This document shows, in pieces, positions 10,164-20,713 of a stretch of DNA of 64,000 bases. This stretch comes from Stromatinia cepivora. Taxonomy: Eukaryota; Ascomycota; Leotiomycetes; Helotiales; Sclerotiniaceae. The notes under the pieces were generated by a model. That model saw nothing but the letters and a program-made list of their open reading frames with translations. It was not told where the DNA came from and did not search any database. The DNA lies in contig RCTD01000023.1 in NCBI GenBank assembly GCA_014898415.1, forward strand, positions 248,001 to 312,000. Direction: 5' to 3'. The first letter of the stretch is position 1. Each line of letters opens with the position of its first letter. Both the position numbers and the translations under genes were made by a program.

Positions 10164-12323
10164 TCAGCTCATCAGAGGCCCAACACTAACCTTTTGTCTC
10201 TCTGCTAAAACAGCGTCCTGCTTTAGCTTTAACTGCGATCTACCGACTCGTCTTCTCTCTGCCTCCAAACTCGAGAACCTTCCCCTGGCGCCATGCTTAA
10301 GTTTTGTGATCATATCCCCTGCCTTGCCTTTCGTAAGGTCTGCAGAGGTTAATTGATCGTCTTGTGGACGGAGCTTATTAAGGAACGTCAATTGCCCTTC
10401 TGTAGCAGGTCCATTTCTCCAGGCAACCCTTCGACTGATAAATTGGAGAGGGAATCTTTTGGCCGCATAAGTATCAGCCGCATGAACGGCATCTAACATG
10501 GCTTCTGTAGTGACAAGTTGGCGCGGCTTTGCGAATGGTGATTTTGACCTGGAAGCCCCTAGACTTGCCAAAGCACTGGTCTCGGTAACGGTGAACTTTT
10601 GTTTCTGCCCTTCGAGCACTTTTTCGATCTTTATGTGAGATCCATTTGCGCTACTCAAAACATATTTGTCCGAACCAACACATACCCATGCAAAAGGGGA
10701 GATCGTTCTGATATGTCGTTCTTCAGAGGTATCCTCGATGAGGTCATAGACAGAATCATAATCGGTGAAGCTCACAGTCCTGATGTTAAAGCTTGCGGAT
10801 GTCGGCGGAGCTTTGGCTACCACTTCTTCAGCCTCTCTTTTTCTCTCCTCTTCCTCTTCCTTTCGTTCTTTGCGAGACTTCATATCATCCGGTTTCGCTT
10901 CGTCAATGAGCTCGGAAGGATCAAGGCCAAAGAGGGTTGGCGTCGTTACAATACCAGTCGAGAGAGTGGCAACCATGTCAATGATGTGACAATTCTCCTT
11001 CCCAGGATGCAATCTCATACCTCGACCAATCATTTGAACGAGCAGATTGCGCGATTTAGTAGGTCTTGCCAATAACACACAGTCGATATTCGGAATATCA
11101 GTCCCCTCAGTAAAGACTCCGCAATTAACCAATACTGGGAACCCACCGTTCCTGAAAGCATCGAGTCTTGCACTCCGCTCAATCTTTGGAGTATCGCCTG
11201 TCACGAATTGTGCATCAATTCCATATCCACGGAACTTGTTGGTCAATCCCCCCACGTGAGCAAGATCGACACAGAAGACTATTGTCGATTTCCTTCCTTT
11301 GGCCTTTGCAAACCAACTCCGCACGGTGAGTTCGTTGATTTCATCGGTGTTGACAACCTGCGATAATTCTCCAGTCTGAAAATCTCCATTCGGACCCTTC
11401 CTCACGGAAGAAACATCAGCTTTCGATTGCACGGTAGTGAAGATGACCCTAGATAACCAATTATCTTCAATCATATCAATGTAATCTTTGTGATACACAA
11501 TCTGATCAAGAGCAGCGCCTAACCTCAATCCATCAGTACGAGACAAAGTAGCCGAGACGCCTACGAGAATAGGGGAGCTCTCCCGCTTTTCGGAGAGACC
11601 AAAATGAGCCAAGGTCTTCAAGTACTGTGGTGCAACGATATGATGTGCTTCGTCAACAAGTATCAGCTTGAAACGAGTAGGGTCGAACTTTTCGATCCGG
11701 TCACCAGATCCAATACTTTGAATACTTGCCACAGTAATGTCTGCATATCCACTAGCATGCATTTTCCCCATCTCTATCTCGATTCGTTTGTCTGGGTAAG
11801 CATTTTGACAATGACGAGCTGCTTGCTCAACCAGTTCTTGTCGGTGAGCCAAGATTAGTGTTTGGGTTGCGATCTTAGTGTGCGGTTGAACTCGATCAAT
11901 CAACTGTGTAAAGATCACCTGCAAATCTGATGAGTATAGGTAGATAGTGATACTTGCCATGAATGTACTTACAGTCTTCCCACTTCCGGTAGCTAAAGAT
12001 ACACCCATACGTTTGTGTCCTTGGTCTATATGAGAAAGTACTGCTTGAATACATTCTTCCTGGTATTGCCTCAAAACAATGGGTTGATGAGGGCTCGCCA
12101 CAGCCGCTTTTTGCACCTTAGGAAGGGTGGTAGCTCGTGCATAATTTCTGACGGAGTTTGGTAATCTTATTGGTCGCCATGACCTTGAAAAAAGGCTTAA
12201 TAGTCCCCTCGAAGTAGGAGGCATGTTGTTCTGCAACTGCGACAATAAATTGTAGTCACTTCTGATGATTTTTAAGCGCGATAGACGCGTCTTACCATAA
12301 CTCCGAGTAACATCATCATCCAT
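10164..12323 (-). CDS. irc3: Irc3-like mitochondrial superfamily 2 DNA helicase
   Basis: ATP-dependent double-strand DNA helicase expected to act on mitochondrial DNA branch structures. The uninterrupted frame has 719 codons, but bases 11972-11919 form a 54-nt GTAAGT..GCAG intron lacking stops; removing it gives 701 residues and restores [17 protein letters not shown], the usual sequence after motif I. Motifs in the spliced protein: Walker A at about 111-117, LILAHRQ (Ia), DEAH at about 206-209, [10 protein letters not shown] (III), FCVDLAHV (IV) and QMIGRGMR (VI). A Glu/Lys-rich linker and an extended C-terminal region follow the helicase core. Met34 (ATG at 12224) starts a better Arg/Ser presequence than the first Met, and a GTAAGA..CGCAG pair just upstream could be a 5'UTR intron, so translation may begin at Met34. 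It shares a 228-bp divergent promoter with the Rrn5-like gene. Confidence 0.9.
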   Translation of the reverse strand: MDDDVTRSYGKTRLSRLKIIRSDYNLLSQLQNNMPPTSRGLLSLFSRSWRPIRLPNSVRNYARATTLPKVQKAAVASPHQPIVLRQYQEECIQAVLSHIDQGHKRMGVSLATGSGKTVSTFMASITIYLYSSDLQVIFTQLIDRVQPHTKIATQTLILAHRQELVEQAARHCQNAYPDKRIEIEMGKMHASGYADITVASIQSIGSGDRIEKFDPTRFKLILVDEAHHIVAPQYLKTLAHFGLSEKRESSPILVGVSATLSRTDGLRLGAALDQIVYHKDYIDMIEDNWLSRVIFTTVQSKADVSSVRKGPNGDFQTGELSQVVNTDEINELTVRSWFAKAKGRKSTIVFCVDLAHVGGLTNKFRGYGIDAQFVTGDTPKIERSARLDAFRNGGFPVLVNCGVFTEGTDIPNIDCVLLARPTKSRNLLVQMIGRGMRLHPGKENCHIIDMVATLSTGIVTTPTLFGLDPSELIDEAKPDDMKSRKERKEEEEERKREAEEVVAKAPPTSASFNIRTVSFTDYDSVYDLIEDTSEERHIRTISPFAWVCVGSDKYVLSSANGSHIKIEKVLEGQKQKFTVTETSALASLGASRSKSPFAKPRQLVTTEAMLDAVHAADTYAAKRFPLQFISRRVAWRNGPATEGQLTFLNKLRPQDDQLTSADLTKGKAGDMITKLKHGARGRFSSLEAERRRVGRSQLKLKQDAVLAERQKVSVGPLMS
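11919..11972 (-). other. Stop-free 54-nt intron within the helicase gene
   Basis: Donor GTAAGT and acceptor TTGCAG flank 54 nt without a stop in the coding frame. Translated, it would put 18 hydrophobic and Ser/Thr-rich residues directly after GSGKT, which disrupts the conserved motif I helix. Excision restores the family sequence, so it is treated as an intron. Confidence 0.85.
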
Positions 12324-12551
12324 CCCCGTTTATGTGGCTAGTGACATCGACGAAGTATAGCGCCACATTACGGTCAGTGCCAATTTTCTTAAATTTCATT
12401 CCGATTTTTTGCTTTTCTGAAAACAAACAAAATTTACCAAAGCGCAATTATTCATATTCGAAACTCTTACAAAAGCTGAGTTTCGAGCTATGTGGGCGAG
12501 AGGAAAACAACACCTTTATCGATTAATACGCTTTAAAGATCGATAGCCCAT
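12324..12551. promoter_or_regulatory. Divergent promoter, irc3-like / rrn5-like
   Basis: The two start codons point away from each other across 228 bp, so both 5' leaders and promoters must lie here. No TATA box is obvious. Confidence 0.65.
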
Positions 12552-14663
12552 ATGGATCCTAACGATTCTGATCCTTTTGAAGGCCCTTTTGATATTCCTG
12601 AACCAGACTCAGGATCAGCCTATGAGAATTCTGACAGTGATTATGGGCAAAGATCACATGACAAAGGAGCGCGTGCAGGCGTTTCTCGAATCGAGGGAAG
12701 GAAGGATGAAGACGATGTGCATTCAGAAGGAGAGAGTGATTCTTATTCGACTTCTCTAGCAAATCCAAATCCAGATAATAAATATACGGATGGGTGGATA
12801 ATTGCAGATGCCCTCAAATGGGCAGCTACGTTTGAACCTCCTGAAATGGAAGATATTCCCATACCGTCGAGAAGAGCCTACCGTCCCAGCTCCAAAAAGC
12901 GAAAGCTAGAGCGAACGAACGGAAATCCGGCAAGGGCAAAACGTGTCAAAGGATTTTACAGCAAGGATTATCGCAACCTTTTGAACAATGAAATTTATGA
13001 TGCAGGAGCGAGGTCAATTCTCGAGGACAATATTCCATTGGAAGGCAGCAAAATTGGCTGCTCTGTTTGGTCTACTGAGGAGAAGGGCTTGTTCTTTGCT
13101 GGATTGTCAAGGTTGGGTAGAGATAATGTAAGAGCTATCGCTGCACGCATTGGGAGCAAGTCAGAAGTTGAGGTGCAAGAATATATGCAACTACTACACC
13201 AAGGGTTAAAGGAAAAGAAAATGTATGATGCACGACTGTTAGATGTTACAGAGTATCCAATTGCGGCGGAATTTACTTCAGAATGCTGCGATATCATGGA
13301 GCGAGCTGCGGACGGTCTTGCTTTACGACAAGAGCTATATGAGGAAGATGTAGAGGAGGCTAAATGGGGTAAATATTGGCTTTTGACCGAAGAAGTGAGC
13401 AAATCGCTAGAAAGGAAACGCAGTGCGAGCACGACCAAAGACGACGAGGATATACAAGATTTGCTACCAGCAGTTCGCCTTCTGAACCTCAAAAATTGGC
13501 TTGCATTATCCGAGAGAGTGTTCATGAATCCCTCCGAGCCCTGGGAGGGTAACTGGAGGCAGATAGGAGAACTTGGAGAAACCCCGGCTATCCGCGCAAC
13601 TGCTTTCGACGATTTCCATTCTCTAACAGTGGGCATTACGAAACGTCTCGTCTCAGCCGTCATTTTCTGCACAATGTCGAGAATGAGAGCCATGGACTCG
13701 AAGAAGACCAAAGCAGCGGATATCAACATCAACGACGTGGAAGCTGCGACCAAGATTTTGAAAATGCACGTCAACAGTAATGAATTCTGGGTAAAATGCC
13801 CCAGGAGAAACCATCTCTCCATTTCTCGTGAAGATGAACCGAACGATCCCGTGATGACATACTCAGAGGTAGAAACCGAACTACGCAAAGAATACAATGG
13901 AAGGAGGAGCAGATCTCGTTCTCGCAGTCGTCCGCACGTAGATCTTCCTGAAGATCTATCGGAAGTATATACATCCACATCCGATTCTCTGCTCGATACC
14001 GACATTGACTCCTCGGATTCCGATACCTCCGATCTTCTCGACGACAACTCTTTTACACAACGATCTCCATCTCCCTCTCAGTCACAATCGAAATCCCAAT
14101 CACGCTTCCAACGCAAACCACACTTCTCACCGGAAGCTTACGAGCACGCACTTGAAACCCACGTTTCCGCCTTTGATGCACGAGTCAGTAAACTCGAAGA
14201 ACAGCGCATCTGGAATTTATTGGGACAAGATCCACCTTCTGATCTCAAAGCCGAGGAAGATAAAGAACTGCCAGAGAAACCTGCTAAGAAAATGGATGTA
14301 GAGGGAAAAAATAATGGAGAAGATTGGAGAGAAAGGGAATTTTGGAATGAGTGGGAGGTCATGGGTGTGGTTCGCGAGGAGGAGTTTGTGAGGAATAGGG
14401 AAAGAGCTGGGAGGAAAGAACGGAGGGAAAGGTTGAGAAAGAGTCGTGAAGGAAATGGGATGGCAATGAGAATGAGGATGGGCGTGAGACGTGAAGGGGA
14501 TTTTAGTGAGAGCGGCAGTGAATGGGGCGAAATGGATGAAGCGACTTTGAAGGGCCGGAAAAAAGGAAATGCCGGAGGTTTGAACAACCAACACGATGAA
14601 AGTGAGGAGCCAGAAGACGTTGCCAAGCATAGCTCTTACGCAGTTTACAATAGCGACGATTAG
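12552..14663 (+). CDS. rrn5: Rrn5-like Pol I upstream activation factor subunit (SANT domain)
   Basis: Probable subunit of the upstream activation factor that recruits RNA polymerase I to rDNA promoters in the nucleolus. A single intronless frame encodes 703 residues. The N-terminal 130 residues are acidic and then basic (RRAYRPSSKKRKLERT, a likely nuclear localisation signal). The segment KGFYSKDYRNLLNNEI at 133-147 precedes a SANT/Myb-like domain at about 172-220 starting CSVWSTEEKGLFFAGLSRLG, the arrangement I associate with fungal Rrn5. The C-terminal half carries a Ser/Arg/Asp low-complexity stretch (about 455-520) and a long charged Glu/Arg region that is probably helical. The alternative is another SANT-domain nuclear factor. 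Minus-strand frames across this gene are shadows. Confidence 0.75.
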   Translation: MDPNDSDPFEGPFDIPEPDSGSAYENSDSDYGQRSHDKGARAGVSRIEGRKDEDDVHSEGESDSYSTSLANPNPDNKYTDGWIIADALKWAATFEPPEMEDIPIPSRRAYRPSSKKRKLERTNGNPARAKRVKGFYSKDYRNLLNNEIYDAGARSILEDNIPLEGSKIGCSVWSTEEKGLFFAGLSRLGRDNVRAIAARIGSKSEVEVQEYMQLLHQGLKEKKMYDARLLDVTEYPIAAEFTSECCDIMERAADGLALRQELYEEDVEEAKWGKYWLLTEEVSKSLERKRSASTTKDDEDIQDLLPAVRLLNLKNWLALSERVFMNPSEPWEGNWRQIGELGETPAIRATAFDDFHSLTVGITKRLVSAVIFCTMSRMRAMDSKKTKAADININDVEAATKILKMHVNSNEFWVKCPRRNHLSISREDEPNDPVMTYSEVETELRKEYNGRRSRSRSRSRPHVDLPEDLSEVYTSTSDSLLDTDIDSSDSDTSDLLDDNSFTQRSPSPSQSQSKSQSRFQRKPHFSPEAYEHALETHVSAFDARVSKLEEQRIWNLLGQDPPSDLKAEEDKELPEKPAKKMDVEGKNNGEDWREREFWNEWEVMGVVREEEFVRNRERAGRKERRERLRKSREGNGMAMRMRMGVRREGDFSESGSEWGEMDEATLKGRKKGNAGGLNNQHDESEEPEDVAKHSSYAVYNSDD

Positions 14664-14936
14664 CGCAACAGTACATACGTATTACACCAATTGAGATATA
14701 TAATCATGATATAAGTGCCGCTTCATTATCTTAAGAATACACATAAGCACGCGATAAGAAATGAATAGTAAACGCGTAAGACTCCTCTTGGATAAAGGCA
14801 CCTCCCCGATCTCAAAGTACAAACACATATGCGTAGTTTTATTACGCAATAACCGGTAAATATTCCATATTCAACCCCAATTGCGCCTTGTAATACCTAC
14901 AGCCAATTCATTCCTTGCCGCCTGCTCGCACCATTC

Positions 14937-17142
14937 CTAAATATCATAACTCTTGATCTGACCTTCCGCACTCAAAGGTTGTACGCTTCCTGGGGCAACT
15001 GCAACACCATTGAAAGACATTTTCTCCCCTCCTTGCATGACATCTTGCGCCATTTTAATTCCTTGTTCTCCGCCCGTTGCCGCGGCTGTTTTCAGGCCTT
15101 CCTGTACATCTCTAACACGCTTTTTGAAGGACAGGCGATCCAAAAAGAGTTGCTGACGGCCTCTTTCTAGCTCCCTTCGCTCCGCTTGTAGAATATCCTC
15201 CATTTCGTTAAATTGCTTCAATTTCAAATCGAGCTTCATTAATGTGATATTGACGGCGGCTGATACTAAGCGAGTCATTTCGCGTTCTTCATGGGATGCC
15301 AGGGCACCAGCACGACCGGCGACAGCAACCAATGGAAAGCCAGCAATTTCATTTAATGATTGTTTAGTTGGCTCGGTAGTGTCAATCTCCATCGAGTCCG
15401 AAACTGCCTCCTTGTCGTTCCCCTTCTCGGATCCTTTGGGTTTCTCAATTTTTTCTCGTAGACTTTTCTTCATCGCGTCTACCGTTTTACCAGCTGAAGC
15501 CGCCGTAACCTTAGGGTCCGTAAGACTTGCCAGGAACCCAATCACAGACATAAGCGGGTTGTCCGCTTGATTGAAAGGAAGCATGCCGTTCTCGGGGCCT
15601 AACATACCAACGCCGATGGATTTATCGGTGCTGCTTGGCTCAACATCGATATATTTATCTTCGATCTCAAATTGCAGGAATTTGACGACACATTCTTCTT
15701 TAGTTCTGGTACCAACATACTCTGCAACTGCCGTCCAGTCATCATCGTTGCTCTCCAAAGCCTCTAAGAGTCGCAGAACCTCGGTATCACTCCAATCACG
15801 AGCAAGTTCAGGAGCGGCGCTATATGTTGGATTCTCCATCTTTTGGTATTGTAATCGAGCATGGTTGTGGGGGTATCGACCTTCCATGAAACAGTTTGAA
15901 CAGATATCTGATTTACCCTTAGTGGTTCCAGAAGCTGCTGGGTCGGCTGGAGACATATGATGATAATAAACACGAGTGCAATCAACACCGCAAACAAAGC
16001 AAAGGATTTTCGTTACTGGGGGCTTCACAATGTCCTCGATGGATTTTTGAACAATATCCGAAGTGCCATTGGTGCTCGCGGCCTCACCATTCGTTTGTTT
16101 TTTAGAGTCCGCACTCAGTCTGTTTTCCTTTGCAGTAGCGTCGTATATATTGCGTCCTATCTGCAGATTCAAGTCTGACTTAGAAGCTGGCTCTGCAACT
16201 GCCTTGGCGTCCGTATCCTCATGTTTCTTGCCCTGGAGAACGATCGGATCGGCGGAAGGCTGCCACGGCTGCAGGCCACGAGGGGTATCGCATATTACCT
16301 TGAAATGGCCGGTGAACGGGGGACCGACTTGGGAAGGTCTTTGTTGTGCGTCAACCTACACTCGTTAGCAAAGATTGCAATCTTTTGAATTGTGAGAATC
16401 AGCATACTTGATAATTGATCAAGCCCCATTGCTCGAGAAAGGCATGAACACGCATAATAGCGCAAACATCTCCTGCTAAATTCCTCCGGCATGCTGTCAC
16501 AGTCAAATACTCTATTGGGTTCAATCGGTAGGTATTGACCATGAAGTCCCGATAATCCTTGTAGACAGCTGGGGTCTTGCTGCGATTGCGGTTGTTGAAG
16601 AACTCCGGCAAAGACTTCTTCTCGACGGGTGCAATTACACGCATGTCGAACCAATTACTATAACTCGGTATTAGGGTTAGATGTGTTTGCGATATGAGAT
16701 GTTCCCTTGCTGATGCTTCGATCGAAGCTTTTGTTTTCTCGACTTGTCCATCTGTAGTTCCGTTTTCTCCGTCGCCTTCTTTGCTTTCTTTCACCTCATC
16801 TTGTGCTTGAGAATTACCCATCTCCTCATCCTTGGGTTCATCTGCTTCTGGGCGAGGTGCGTCAGGCGCATCGAGCGGATTGTCGGAGATAGGCGCAGCT
16901 GAGTTTTTCTTGACGTCTGGATCGACAGAACCAGCTTCACCCATTGGGATATCTGTAGATAGTTAGCTGCTAGAGATCGCGCATAGTGTGAATAGGTGAT
17001 GATGGATACCTTCCGCTGCTTGGGTTTGCCCAGTGGTCCCTTGACTTGGTGGTGAAGCAGACTCTGCGGGAAGTGGTGGCTGCTCGAGTATGACATTACT
17101 GCCTGGGGCTGGTGAATCGAAGTTTAATGAATTATCCTCCAT
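14937..17142 (-). CDS. rsc8: Swi3/Rsc8-type chromatin remodelling subunit (SWIRM, ZZ, SANT)
   Basis: Core scaffold subunit of SWI/SNF or RSC nucleosome remodelling complexes. Exons 17142-17010, 16952-16408 and 16355-14937 join in frame to 698 residues; the acceptor TGTAG at 16356 reconnects GLINYQ to VDAQQRP. Order of domains: acidic Pro/Glu-rich N-terminus; SWIRM at about 138-230, starting [11 protein letters not shown] and including [10 protein letters not shown] and [13 protein letters not shown]-type zinc binding at about 345-395 (CFVCGVDC...CSNC); SANT at about 411-465 beginning [16 protein letters not shown]; and a C-terminal predicted coiled coil (about 600-650), where these subunits dimerise. 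This is the standard Swi3/Rsc8/SMARCC layout. Which of SWI/SNF or RSC it serves cannot be told from sequence alone; many filamentous fungi have a single such gene. Confidence 0.93.
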
Positions 17143-17649
17143 ATTTGATTGTATTTTTGAGATAGTAAAACTGTCGCAATGGTTTATTCGTAAACTCTTT
17201 CTGAGTTTGGCGCAACAGGAGTCGCACTAGATCTCCAAATGGATATTGAATTCTCATGCGCGTCGAACCGATCAGAATCCAAATGCACGACTTGATGCAA
17301 AAGGAATTTATGTGGTAATAAACGATTGAGAGTTTGAGGCGCAAACACTATTGCTGTGATTCGCGTTGATGATTTTCTGGAGGGACGTCGCGTTTCGCTT
17401 GCTAGATTAAAGCTCAAGATGGAGCCAAAACCAAACAGCCAAAATTGTAAAAGTTCACGTGATTTGAACCATGACTAATGTTTACACCCCAAGGGTCAGG
17501 CCATCATTTACAGGCACTCCCTCGGCTTGAAGCGGCGCGCCGATGGGTCAGGATTGAAAACATGGGGTAAAGTTACTTAGTGGATTTCCATTGATAATGT
17601 TCATTAACAGTTTAGTCTTTCAAAATTTCCTTTCTTCAATTCCATAACA
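17143..17649. promoter_or_regulatory. Divergent promoter, swi3/rsc8 and ETF alpha
   Basis: The 507 bp between oppositely directed start codons contain no supported gene. A GGCGCGCC octamer palindrome lies at about 17535 in an otherwise AT-leaning sequence, and a pyrimidine-rich stretch precedes the ETF alpha start. Confidence 0.55.
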
Positions 17650-18764
17650 ATGCTTTCGAGAGCCGGTCAATCTATCTTACGCCAGGCGCGTACTCAATTA
17701 CGATCACAAGCTGGTCCTACGCCTGTTGCCTCACTCTCCGCACTCGCAAGATTATTATCCTCACTGGCCGTCCTGGAACAAAGGGAAGGCAAACTTAACC
17801 ATGGTTCACTTGGAGCAGTCACCGCAGCCCAGAAGTTAGGAGGGTCGATAACTGCATTTATCGCGGGAAGCAATATAAAATCGGTCACTGAGGAAGCAGC
17901 TAAAGTTGCAGGAATCGAAAAAATTATTGCGGTAGACAATGCTGCATATGACAAGGTGAGGAGATCTACTTCTTGAATAACCCAATTATGCCAAATTAGC
18001 AATTTCTGATGCTTTCCTTTTAGGGTTTGCCAGAAAATTATGCTCCTTTATTGGTAGAAAATATCAAGAAGGGCGGCTTTACACACATCATTGCCGGACA
18101 CACAGCTTTTGGAAAGAATATAATGCCCCGCGTTGCCGCATTACTTGATGTTCAACAAGTTTCGGATATTACAGGAATTGAAAATGAGAAGACCTTCGTT
18201 AGACCAATCTATGCTGGTAACGCAATTGCCACTGTCGAATCTTCAGACGAAATCAAAATCATTACGATTAGAGGGACTGCTTTTGCCGCTGCTGCAGCCG
18301 AGGGAGGCTCGGCATCAATTGAAGATGGTGTAGATCCTCAGGTTGAATCACAGACGGAATGGGTGTCAGAAGATCTCGCTAAATCAGATAGACCAGATCT
18401 CGCCACTGCGGATAAAGTAGTATCTGGAGGCCGAGGATTGAAATCGAAGGAAGAGTTTGACAGAATAATGTTGCCCTTGGCGGACGCGTTAGGAGCAGCT
18501 ATTGGAGCGTCAAGGGCGGCTGTGGACAGTGGGTACGCCGACAACAGTTTACAGGTCGGCCAAACCGGAAAGGTTGTAGCACCACAATTGTACTTATGTG
18601 CAGGTATCTCTGGTGCTATTCAACATTTGGCAGGTATGAAGGATAGTAAGGTCATTGCAGCAATCAACAAAGATGCGGATGCGCCGATTTTCCAAGTCGC
18701 TGATGTTGGTCTGGTTGGGGATTTGTTTGATAAGGTCCCAGAGCTGACCGAGAAGTTAAAGTAA
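17650..18764 (+). CDS. etfA: Electron transfer flavoprotein alpha subunit, mitochondrial
   Basis: Accepts electrons from acyl-CoA and other matrix dehydrogenases and passes them to ETF-ubiquinone oxidoreductase. Two exons, 17650-17955 and 18024-18764, flank a 68-bp intron and join in phase 0 to 348 residues. The N-terminus (LSRAGQSILRQARTQLRSQ) is Arg/Ser-rich with few acidic residues, as expected for a mitochondrial presequence. The N-terminal ETF domain has AVTAAQKLGG and ITAFIAGSN. The C-terminal FAD-binding domain carries the family signature LYLCAGISGAIQH, preceded by VVSGGRGLKSKEEF and SLQVGQTGKVVAPQ and followed by PIFQVADVGLVGDL. All expected FAD-contact motifs are present and there is no truncation. 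The 3' end faces the adrenodoxin reductase gene with only 32 bp between stop codons. Confidence 0.97.
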
Positions 18765-18796
18765 TGTACAATATTGTTAGTTTAGAATTTCCTGGT

Positions 18797-20473
18797 TTAA
18801 TCTAGAACCTTGAGCATGTCTTCCACATTTGTAAACTTTTCTCGTTCCTTTCCATTACTGTTACCCCTCCTACGCTCGGCCGCGTCGATCTTCTGCCAGT
18901 TTTCCCAGCTGACTCTTCGGCACGCTTTTCTGTCCGCCTCAGCTTTTACTCCATCCCATCCAAGGCCAGAACCTCCAGCATTACCATTTAGAAATGCTGC
19001 ATGCGTATACCAGTCTTCCGCTATCGTATCTGCAGTTGAGAAAGCATCCAGCATAGTACTAGCAATTACACCTGTCGGCCCTCGTTTTACCCACCCAGCA
19101 CAATACATCCCTGGAATATGCTTGGACGAATCCGAACTCGACCACCCTTCGTTGTCATTGACTACACGACCCAATCGATCGTTTGGTATGATGCCCAGGC
19201 GATCATCAAATGGTATATCCAGGTCCGAAAATCCTGGCAAAGCTTCTGACTTGTATCCAATGGATCGAAAAGCTAGAGAGGCTGGAAGGCCTACCATTTC
19301 TCCTGTGCCATTTGCCTTGGCTGCAGGATCGAATGGATCTGGGCTCAGCAGAGTTTTCTCAAATGACATGCTACCAAGTTGAGAAGGAGAGTGATGACTT
19401 TGATTAAATGATTTTGGTGAAAGACAGAAATCAAATGACCATGATTTAGCTGCCGACTCTAAGGGAGCACTTGACCCCTTTTTGATGATTTCCATGATTC
19501 GCTTCGAGGCTCGAGGTAATTTGGAGATATCCTCCGGGATTAATGATCTATCAACAGGATGAAAAGCTACCGAATCTAACTTCACCAGCTCACGAACCTC
19601 TTTGATCGTGAAGGCCGCCTGAAATCATCAGTATAAATACGCTCCACTCAGCCCCATAAAACAAACCTGCAGAGGACCTCTTCTCCCCACCACCCTCACT
19701 CTCCTGACCCGACTTTTTTGCAAAGTATCAATAGCTCTCTCCGTGATATCAGTTGTTCGCAGTACATCGGGGTCCTGCAATAGGATTCTTGCAACATCCA
19801 AAGCTACATTTCCTTGCCCAATAATTATAGCCTCATCTCCTTGCGTGAGATCTGGTTCGAGATCTGCATATTCCGGTAATCCATTATACCATCCCACAAA
19901 AGCCCGCGCCGAATATATGCCCTTCAAATTATCCTCTCCTGGTATATTTAGTGTACGATCTCGAGATGCGCCATGGGCAAATAATATAGCATCGTAATGT
20001 GGCAATAGCGATGCAAGAGGTAAAGCTCCGGCATGATCCCCTATGGATATATTCCCAATGAAATTAAAGTTCGGTGATTCGGCTACTTCGCTGAACTTAT
20101 CTTGACAATTCTATTTAGGATCAGCACGAAATTTTCTCATTTGATCTAGAGTTAACAGATGAGGCTTCACCTTCACTTCAGGATGGTCCGGAGCGACGCC
20201 AAATCGTACCAAACCAAAAGGTACCGGCAGATGCTCATACATATCCACAATTGAATTCTCAATTCTAGACATCACCTTATAAGATGTATAAAATCCAGCA
20301 GGTCCCGATCCAATAACAGCCATTCTAAATGGTCTACCATCATGAGCTCTTGGCTTCTCAGTATATTTTCTGGCGGTATTGGTAATCGTCCTCGATCGAG
20401 TGATCGAATGTATGCGTTGCTGTAAGGAGTTCGCACATCTTGTGCAAACCCAAGGTCTCGCGATCCTGCTCAT
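18797..20473 (-). CDS. arh1: NADPH:adrenodoxin (ferredoxin) oxidoreductase, mitochondrial
   Basis: FAD enzyme that passes electrons from NADPH to mitochondrial ferredoxin for Fe-S cluster and heme A synthesis. Exons 20473-20171, 20110-19667 and 19618-18797 join in frame to 522 residues. The presequence is Arg/Ser-rich (RIHSITRSRTITNTARKY). The FAD motif AVIGSGPAGFYTS lies at about 52-64, followed by VPFGLVRFGVAPDHPEVK; the NADP motif IIIGQGNVALDVARIL lies in exon 2, with RRVRVVGRRGPLQ just before the second intron. The C-terminal region contains GMYCAGWVKRGPTGVIASTM, a family hallmark. Intron 1 (60 bp) ends in an in-frame TAG, which would make a truncated product if unspliced. It shares a 240-bp divergent promoter with the membrane protein gene at 20714. 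Confidence 0.96.
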
Positions 20474-20713
20474 TTTCTCTCGCTCTCAAAACGTCATGGG
20501 AAGCCTTCGGAAATCTTTATCGCATTGTCCGATAACACTTGTGCTTCGTAACATTATTGTTTGTTGCTGTGTCAACAAAGCTTGGATCCAAAATTTGTTG
20601 ATCCAAGCTCTAGAATGATTATTTGTGGTTCATTCTTTTGCAAGATCCACGTTCCTGGCTTCATTCCTGGAACATTTCACTCTCTCTTTCGTCATTCATT
20701 ATTGTCAGGTACA
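20474..20713. promoter_or_regulatory. Divergent promoter, arh1 / membrane protein
   Basis: The 240 bp between oppositely directed start codons must hold both promoters. They contain a perfect 10-bp inverted repeat, listed separately. Confidence 0.6.
20579..20609. repeat. Perfect 10-bp inverted repeat in a divergent promoter
   Basis: AGCTTGGATC at 20579-20588 is exactly matched in reverse complement by GATCCAAGCT at 20600-20609, with an 11-nt spacer. An alternative nested pair AACAAA/TTTGTT overlaps it. It could be a dyad binding site or a hairpin in the leader of the rightward transcript. Confidence 0.7.

Noticed and set aside
10599..11075. 158-codon plus-strand frame within the helicase gene
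   Set aside because: Antisense shadow of the helicase; Phe/Leu/Ser-rich with no features.
12995..14047. 350-codon minus-strand frame opposite the Rrn5-like gene
   Set aside because: Ser-rich antisense shadow of a well supported SANT-domain coding region; no splice or family support.
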